Source of the DNA: JAIOTH01 sp964486685
GTDB taxonomy: Bacteria > Patescibacteriota > Patescibacteriia > UBA1558 > S5-K13
Assembly (NCBI GenBank): GCA_964486685.1
Contig: CAZAOE010000030.1
Span: forward strand, 1-9,172
Reading direction: 5' to 3'
DNA length: 9,172 bases
Below, in pieces: positions 4,752-9,172 of this stretch; positions within the stretch are counted from its first letter, which is position 1, and every line of letters starts with the position of its first letter. The translations under genes and the position numbers were made by a program. The notes beneath the pieces were generated by a model. The model saw only the letters and a list, made by a program, of their open reading frames with translations. It did not search any database and was not told the origin of the DNA.

Positions 4752-7418
4752 TTACTTGCATTGTCCCCAATCTTGACCAACATGAATGTCAACTATAATT
4801 GGAACTTTTAATTTATAAATATTTTCCATTATATTTTTAATCGTTTCTCTAACCTTGTCAATGTCGTTATTAGGAACTTCAAAAACAACCTCGTCATGAA
4901 CTTGTAACAACATTCTGGTTTGAGAAGATATTTTTAGTATTTCTTGATTTAATTTAATCATCGCCATTTTCATCAAATCAGCAGCCGTGCCCTGAACAGG
5001 CATATTAATAGCCATTCTTTCTGCAGATGCTCTAATCATTGGCAAACCAGAATCTATTTCTGGAAGATACCTTCTCCGACCAAATAAGGTTTCAACAAAT
5101 TTTTTTTGATGGGCATTTTCTTTAGTTAAATCTAAAAAATTTCTTACTTTATCATAAAGTAAAAAATATCTATCAATAAAGTCCCGGGCCTCTTGAAAAT
5201 CTAAATCTGTTCTTTGTGCTAAACCCCTGGCTCCTAAGCCATATATTACTCCAAAATTAATTTCCTTAGCCCTTCTTCTTTCTTCTTTGCTAATGTCCTG
5301 AATGTCCTTATTATTTATTTCTGCGGCTGTGCGAGCATGAATATCTTCATTATTTTGAAAGGCCTTGATCATTTTTTCATCATTGGCTAAACTGGCCACT
5401 ACCCTTAATTCAATTTGAGAATAATCAGCCGCTAATAAAGAAAATCCTTTGGGGGCAACAAAGGCCTTTCTGATTTCCCGGCCAATTTCTGTCCGAATAG
5501 GAATATTTTGTAAATTAGGATTAGAAGATGACAAACGGCCCGTGGCAGTTACGGTCTGATTAAAACTAGTATGTATTCTGCCTCCTTTATCCGCTTCTTC
5601 TAAAAGAGAGCTAACATAAGTACTCATTAATTTTGTTAATTCCCGATATTCAAATAATAGTTCTATAATTGGATGCCTGTCTTTCATTTTTTCTAATTCT
5701 GAGGCAGCCGTTGAAAAGCCGGTTTTAGTTTTCTTGATGCCTTTAGTTGAAATTTCTAATCCTGCAAAAAGTATTTTTTTTAATTGCACTGTAGAATTTA
5801 TATTAAATTTTTCACCAGCTGAATCGTGAATTTCTATAATAAGCTCATTTATTCTCTTTTGAAATTTTTTCCCTAATTTTTTTAAAAACTCTACATCAAT
5901 TTTAATACCCTTAATTTCCATTTCTGATAAAACTTTAATTAAGGGCATTTCCACTTTTTGAAACAGGTTATAAAATTTAGTTTTTTTCAAATCTTGCTCA
6001 TATTTTTTATAAAGCTTAAAAGTATAATCTGCGTCTTCGCTGGAATAATTAGCAACTTTTTCTGCTTCAATGTCTGACATTTTTAATTGTTTTTTACCCT
6101 TTGGGCCAATCAGTTCTTCAATATTTTGCATCCTATATCCCAATTCACTAAATACTAACTCCTCTAATTTTAAACTGCGGTTTGATTTTGAAAGCAAATA
6201 AGCAGCAACTAAAGTATCAAAATAAATATTTTGCATTTCAATCCCCTGCTTTCTTAAAATCTTATAATCAAATTTTATATTGTGACCAATTATTCTGGCT
6301 TTTTCTATAATTGGTTTTAATTCTTTTAAAAAATCTGCTTGAGCTAAAACATAATAGGCCTGATTTTCCTCAAAACAAAAACTTATTCCCAATAAATTGG
6401 CCTGCAAAGTATTAAGACCATCTGTTTCTGTATCTAAACAAAATTCTGCTTGTTTTTTAATTTCTTTTAAGAATTTATTAAATGCTTTTTTAGAATCAAT
6501 TAAAATATATCTATGTTTATTTTCTTTTTGATTAACCGCCGAACCGTTAGTAACTATGGGCACTTTATTTAATAAACTTTTAAAGTCATATTCTTGAAAA
6601 ATTTTAAAAACTTGAGCTTCATTATCAAAATCCCATTTTGTGGCACTTAAATCAAAATCTAACTTTAAATCAATAATAATAGTAGCTAATTCCTGACTTA
6701 AATAAGCCAATTCTTCATTTTCCTTTAATCTATCTTTTAATTTGTCTTTTAAATCTGACTTTTCTAATTTTTTATACAAATTATCTAGGGTCTTAAATTT
6801 TTTAATTAAATCGGTCGCTGTTTTTTCCCCTACACCCGGAACTCCAGGAATATTATCAGAAGCATCTCCTCTTAATGCTTTGTAATCAATCATTTGCTCT
6901 GGTAAAAAACCATGTCTTTCTTTTACGGCCCGAATATCATAAACTTTTGTTTCTCTAATTCCTTTTTTAAAAGTCAAAACCTTAATAGTATCTTCTACTA
7001 ATTGTAAAGCATCTAAATCACCGGTTAAAATTAGTTTTTCAATATTTTTTTCTTGGTTTAATGACTTCACAATTGTACCGATAACATCATCGGCCTCATA
7101 TCCTTTTTGCTCATAAATAGGTATATTAAAAGCCCTTAAAATTTCTTTAATAATTGGTATCTGTTGATATAATTCATCGGGTTGTTTAATTCTTTTGGCC
7201 TTATATTCTTTAAATTTTTCATGCCTGAAGGTGGGGGCTTTTAAATCAAAAGTCGCACAAATATAATCTGGATGATATTCGTTTAAAATATTTAACAAAA
7301 TAGAAGTAAACCCATAAACAGCGTTGACTAAAATCCCCTTTTTGGTAGTTAAAGGGGGTATGGCGTGCCAAGCTCGGTGGAGCAAGGCGTTTCCGTCTAT
7401 AATGATAAACTTTTCCAT
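4752..7418 (-). CDS. polA: DNA polymerase I (5' nuclease, 3'-5' exonuclease and polymerase domains)
   Basis: 888 aa, full length for bacterial Pol I, which fills gaps and removes RNA primers in replication and repair. The 5' nuclease (about 1-290) has IIDGN with Asp8, GYEADDVIG (107-114), TGDLDALQLV (132-141) and RGDASDNIPGVPGVGEKTA (183-201). The proofreading domain (about 300-490) keeps its metal-binding motifs: FCLDTETDG (Asp329, Glu331), GHNIKFD (Asp384) and NYSSEDAD (Tyr458, Asp462), so it should be active; many Pol I enzymes have lost this. The polymerase has TATGRLSSSNPNLQNIPIR (624-642), motif A AADYSQIELR (Asp665), motif B RRRAKEINFGVIYGLG (714-729, with Arg714, Lys718, Phe722, Tyr726) and motif C QVHDEV (Asp842, Glu843). 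Phe722 is the position where Tyr gives dideoxynucleotide tolerance. No Shine-Dalgarno precedes the ATG at 7416-7418. holA follows on the same strand. Confidence 0.98.
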   Translation of the reverse strand: MEKFIIIDGNALLHRAWHAIPPLTTKKGILVNAVYGFTSILLNILNEYHPDYICATFDLKAPTFRHEKFKEYKAKRIKQPDELYQQIPIIKEILRAFNIPIYEQKGYEADDVIGTIVKSLNQEKNIEKLILTGDLDALQLVEDTIKVLTFKKGIRETKVYDIRAVKERHGFLPEQMIDYKALRGDASDNIPGVPGVGEKTATDLIKKFKTLDNLYKKLEKSDLKDKLKDRLKENEELAYLSQELATIIIDLKLDFDLSATKWDFDNEAQVFKIFQEYDFKSLLNKVPIVTNGSAVNQKENKHRYILIDSKKAFNKFLKEIKKQAEFCLDTETDGLNTLQANLLGISFCFEENQAYYVLAQADFLKELKPIIEKARIIGHNIKFDYKILRKQGIEMQNIYFDTLVAAYLLSKSNRSLKLEELVFSELGYRMQNIEELIGPKGKKQLKMSDIEAEKVANYSSEDADYTFKLYKKYEQDLKKTKFYNLFQKVEMPLIKVLSEMEIKGIKIDVEFLKKLGKKFQKRINELIIEIHDSAGEKFNINSTVQLKKILFAGLEISTKGIKKTKTGFSTAASELEKMKDRHPIIELLFEYRELTKLMSTYVSSLLEEADKGGRIHTSFNQTVTATGRLSSSNPNLQNIPIRTEIGREIRKAFVAPKGFSLLAADYSQIELRVVASLANDEKMIKAFQNNEDIHARTAAEINNKDIQDISKEERRRAKEINFGVIYGLGARGLAQRTDLDFQEARDFIDRYFLLYDKVRNFLDLTKENAHQKKFVETLFGRRRYLPEIDSGLPMIRASAERMAINMPVQGTAADLMKMAMIKLNQEILKISSQTRMLLQVHDEVVFEVPNNDIDKVRETIKNIMENIYKLKVPIIVDIHVGQDWGQCK

Positions 7419-7430
7419 AAATATAATGCT

Positions 7431-7436
7431 AATATA
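7431..7436 (-). promoter_or_regulatory. Possible -10 for polA (short leader)
   Basis: TATATT on the minus strand ends 12 bases before the polA ATG, which would give a leader of only a few bases, consistent with the missing Shine-Dalgarno. The -35 position would fall inside the GC-rich palindrome and shows no match. Weak. Confidence 0.25.
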
Positions 7437-7450
7437 CTAATTCATACCAA

Positions 7451-7528
7451 CCTGCCTTCGCCGAAGCGTAGCTTCAGCTACGCGTCCATCCTCCGAAGCA
7501 GAGCTTCTGCGGAGGACGGGCAGGCAGG
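7451..7528. repeat. GC-rich double-hairpin palindromic element (REP/MITE-like)
   Basis: A GC-rich block in AT-rich surroundings, bounded by CCTGCC (7451-7456) and GGCAGG (7523-7528). Inside are two related modules. The first has GCGTAGC-TTCA-GCTACGC (7466-7483) and the competing GAAGC-GTA-GCTTC (7463-7475). The second is enclosed by CCTCC (7490-7494)/GGAGG (7511-7515) and has GCAGA-GCT-TCTGC competing with GAAGC-AGA-GCTTC (7495-7507). An open frame runs across it but is not a gene. A near-perfect 16-bp direct repeat flanks it (7419-7434 and 7535-7550, 15/16). Confidence 0.75.
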
Positions 7529-7616
7529 TGATACAAATATTATGCTAATAATTTAAATTAATTTTAGCATTCATAAATTTTATTTGTATTGTATTGGCAT
7601 AATTAGTATACATTCG

Positions 7617-7669
7617 TACCTGCCTGCATACCTACATTTCATTTCGGTATGTAAACCGGCAGGCAGGTA
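7617..7669. repeat. Second CCTGCC/GGCAGG palindrome
   Basis: TACCTGCCTGC (7617-7627) and GCAGGCAGGTA (7659-7669) are perfect 11-base inverted arms. A nested stem ATACC (7628-7632)/GGTAT (7646-7650) sits inside. It lies between polA and the 111-aa gene, where it could act as a weak 3' hairpin for the latter, but no T tract follows. GTATTGGCAT occurs on both sides (7591-7600 and 7667-7676). Confidence 0.75.
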
Positions 7670-7690
7670 TTGGCATCGAGTATTAGTATC

Positions 7691-8026
7691 TTAAAATGAC
7701 AAAATAAAAAAAATAAAAAATATTAATCCGAAAATATAAAAACTTAATAAAAACGCTTTGGGGCCAAATAATACCTTTAGTTTAATTTTGTAAAACAAGG
7801 GCTTATATAAAATATAATTCGTAAATACTTTATTAAATAGCCTAGCACTGGCTATGGCTAAAAATATTATTAAATATACTTCAATAAACACAATTAAAAC
7901 ACTGGTTTGAAAAGCTAACATTAAAGGATAAAAAAACAAAGCCCCTAAGATTGTACCAAAAAGCAAACCCGCTAAATTAATCAGAAGCTTAAATAAATAA
8001 TAGAAAAAATTGGGCTTAATATTCAT
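7691..8026 (-). CDS. Small integral membrane protein of unknown function
   Basis: 111 aa; no family recognised. Three hydrophobic segments are clear: about 9-35, 39-60 (VLIVFIEVYLIIFLAIAS) and 92-111 at the extreme C-terminus. A basic, aromatic loop (about 64-90) lies between the second and third. Such small tri-spanning proteins give no functional clue by themselves. The ATG at 8024-8026 is the first in frame with no Shine-Dalgarno. The gene sits alone between the palindromic repeats and the tRNA-Cys region, read toward polA. Coding status rests on length, hydrophobic periodicity and a clean start and stop. Confidence 0.6.
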   Translation of the reverse strand: MNIKPNFFYYLFKLLINLAGLLFGTILGALFFYPLMLAFQTSVLIVFIEVYLIIFLAIASARLFNKVFTNYILYKPLFYKIKLKVLFGPKAFLLSFYIFGLIFFIFFILSF

Positions 8027-8102
8027 AGCTTTATATTCTTATTTTAGCATTTTTAAAGAAATAAAAAAACACTCAAAAATGTGCTTAAAATTAATAAATA
8101 TA

Positions 8103-8154
8103 TGGAGGCCCTGGTCCCGCTAAGCGGAACGAATAAAGGTTTTGCCCGCCTGCC
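8103..8154 (-). pseudogene. Partial tRNA-Cys copy with a replaced T-arm
   Basis: Compared with the tRNA-Cys 98 bp away, two blocks are identical without any shift in register. TGGAGGCC (8103-8110 against 8201-8208) is the acceptor 3' strand with discriminator and CCA. A 16-base block starting CGAATAAAGG (8130-8145 against 8228-8243) runs from the variable region through the GCA anticodon. The 19 bases between them, where the T-arm should be, are unrelated but can form their own hairpin (GTCCCGC-TAA-GCGGAAC, one mismatch). The 5' half is missing and is replaced by a CCCGCCTGCC repeat fragment. It cannot fold as a tRNA. It may be a relic or a repeat-derived mimic. Confidence 0.6.
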
Positions 8155-8187
8155 AAAGTACAAAATTACAGTATTACAAAAAACTAA

Positions 8188-8292
<105 letters not shown>

Positions 8293-8336
8293 AATTTTGC
8301 AAGAATATTAAAATTTTATTAATAACAAATATTTTG

Positions 8337-8352
8337 TACGGCGGACAGGCAG
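8337..8352. repeat. Fragment of the GC-rich repeat family
   Basis: TACGGCGGACAGGCAG is a GC-rich island in AT-rich DNA and resembles the GGCAGG ends of the palindromes at 7451-7528 and 7617-7669. No partner arm is seen nearby, so it is a fragment at best. The rest of 8293-8400 shows no gene or clear structure. Confidence 0.35.
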
Positions 8353-8399
8353 ACATGGCCAAAAAAAGACTGGATTTTTTAAAGTATCTAAATCTTATC

Positions 8400-8430
8400 A
8401 AAAAAACACGGGTTCTTCAAGAAAATCCCG
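8400..8430 (-). terminator. Intrinsic terminator for the 3D-domain gene
   Basis: On the minus strand CGGG, a three-base bulge, TTCTT/AAGAA and CCCG form a hairpin (8409-8430), followed by TGTTTTTTT (A run at 8400-8406). It lies about 37 bp past the stop codon at 8467-8469. Confidence 0.7.
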
Positions 8431-8466
8431 CATTTATTTATATGTAATATATAAATATATCTTTTC

Positions 8467-9045
8467 TTAATAAATTCCCACTTTTAACTTTTTTAAACCA
8501 AACTCCTTGGCTTTAATTATTTCATCTGGGCCCATAGCAATATCTACTCTATGTTTATATCTAAAATTCATTCTATCTAAAACCTGACACTTGCCAATTC
8601 CTTCAATTTCTAAATAAGTGCCCAAAGGAACAAAATTAGCCGCACAAACATTAATATTTTGACCTACTAATTGACATAAATCATCCCCGCTAGCGCCAAT
8701 ACAAGGCGTATTGTCTGTTTGAGCCACAACTCCTACATTATAAGCCGTAATATAATGATAATTAAAAATTTCTAATTTTCTATCTTTTATTTCTGGCAAT
8801 CTATAATTTAATTGCAAATCATTAATATTAGAATTTAATAATGGTGAAAGTGCATCTTGAACAAGAATGCCTTGAATAGTTAATTCTGAATTATCTCTAT
8901 CTTCTATGGCATGAGCTAAAGAATGTTGAGGAAAAATCATTGCCCCAGAGACAGCAAAAACCAAAAACAAAATATTTAATTTGTAATTTAATTTTTTAAT
9001 AAATTTATTTGATTTTTTGAAAAATTTTCTTAGTTTTTTAAACAT
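8467..9045 (-). CDS. Secreted or membrane-anchored 3D-domain protein (double-psi beta-barrel)
   Basis: 192 aa. A highly basic N-terminus (1-22, many Lys) precedes a hydrophobic stretch (24-38) and HSLAHA (41-46), a plausible signal peptide with cleavage after Ala46, so the rest should be outside the cytoplasmic membrane. Residues about 98-191 match the 3D domain, named for three conserved aspartates: ITAYNVGVVAQTDNTPC (Asp111), GASGDDLC, VCAANFVPLGTYLEIEG, CQVLDRMNFRYKHRVDIAM (Asp157, Asp168) and a closing LKVGIY. Such domains are related to MltA/RlpA-type barrels and occur in cell-wall-acting proteins, so a role in peptidoglycan turnover is likely but not shown. Four cysteines (115, 124, 134, 153) may form disulfides. 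The promoter at 9100-9128 and terminator at 8400-8430 make it a single-gene unit. No Shine-Dalgarno precedes the ATG. Confidence 0.85.
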   Translation of the reverse strand: MFKKLRKFFKKSNKFIKKLNYKLNILFLVFAVSGAMIFPQHSLAHAIEDRDNSELTIQGILVQDALSPLLNSNINDLQLNYRLPEIKDRKLEIFNYHYITAYNVGVVAQTDNTPCIGASGDDLCQLVGQNINVCAANFVPLGTYLEIEGIGKCQVLDRMNFRYKHRVDIAMGPDEIIKAKEFGLKKLKVGIY

Positions 9046-9099
9046 AAAAATTAATTTAAATTAAAAATATCTACCACAGCGTAATAGATATTTTCCATT

Positions 9100-9128
9100 A
9101 TGTTAGCACGTCTAATAAATTTTGTCAA
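9100..9128 (-). promoter_or_regulatory. Sigma-70-type promoter of the 3D-domain gene
   Basis: On the minus strand TTGACA (9123-9128) is followed after exactly 17 bases by TAACAT (9100-9105). Transcription would start near 9093, leaving a leader of about 48 bases to the ATG at 9045. The -35 begins six bases from the IS-like tip at 9134, the same geometry as at the left edge. Confidence 0.6.
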
Positions 9129-9133
9129 GACCT

Positions 9134-9172
9134 TGTACTAGATGACCACATAGGTAACACTTTTGTATATTT
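9134..9172 (-). mobile_element. IS-like terminal sequence, right copy (39-bp repeat)
   Basis: Exact reverse complement of 17-55. The tip TG (9134-9135) faces the 3D-domain gene and the body would lie beyond the window's right edge. The perfect 39-bp identity suggests two copies of the same end of one element in opposite orientation, not the two usually imperfect ends of a single element. Confidence 0.6.

Noticed and set aside
7365..7556. 63-aa open frame on the plus strand
   Set aside because: It starts inside polA on the opposite strand and runs through the palindromic repeat; its openness is explained by the GC-rich element.
7419..8050. Recurring ATGCTAA-like motif (7426, 7542, and in inverse form at 7564 and 8044) as a possible operator set
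   Set aside because: The motif is short, AT-rich and in mixed orientation and context; two copies are already part of the direct repeat flanking the palindrome, so chance is sufficient for the rest.

Overview
The window is an AT-rich piece of bacterial chromosome. It fits a Candidate Phyla Radiation (Patescibacteria/Parcubacteria-like) genome best. This placement is an inference from four things: compact low-GC housekeeping genes, mostly without Shine-Dalgarno sequences; short tandem repeats before genes; scattered GC-rich palindromes bounded by CCTGCC/GGCAGG; and small membrane-anchored or secreted proteins of unknown role. TGA ends at least three genes, so there is no sign of the Gracilibacteria/SR1 code. 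The two edges carry the same 39-bp sequence in inverted orientation with TG...CA tips. These look like ends of a multi-copy insertion sequence whose bodies lie outside the window.

Left part (1-3280): an IS-like end, a promoter and a Shine-Dalgarno-led polytopic membrane protein with PAP2-like motifs, closed by a bidirectional terminator. It is followed by an opposing, membrane-anchored transglutaminase-like protein. A 51-bp divergent spacer then leads to a fused protein: an N-terminal RibL/TagD-like nucleotidyltransferase joined to the tRNA pseudouridine-55 synthase TruB. Next comes an unrecognised helical protein on the minus strand. It has its own terminator, a strong Shine-Dalgarno and a 28-bp perfect dyad that looks like an operator.

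Middle (3280-7420): replication and translation core. rpsT (bS20) runs on the plus strand and overlaps tail-to-tail with holA (DNA polymerase III delta). polA lies upstream of holA on the same strand and encodes a full three-domain DNA polymerase I with intact proofreading motifs. A five-copy heptamer repeat lies between polA and holA, and a four-copy octamer repeat lies directly before rpsT.

Right part (7420-9172): a repeat-rich stretch with two CCTGCC/GGCAGG palindromes, a 111-aa membrane protein, a partial tRNA-Cys copy whose T-arm is replaced, the genuine tRNA-Cys(GCA) inside a 14-bp flanking inverted repeat, a terminator, and a secreted 3D-domain (double-psi beta-barrel) protein with its promoter next to the second IS-like end.

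Most of the coding content is ordinary housekeeping. The less ordinary items are the RibL-like/TruB fusion, the tRNA-Cys locus (half-copy and extended helix), the operator-controlled orphan gene, and the two IS-like ends, each with TTGACA at exactly the same distance from its tip. No complete mobile element, CRISPR array, or defence system is visible.
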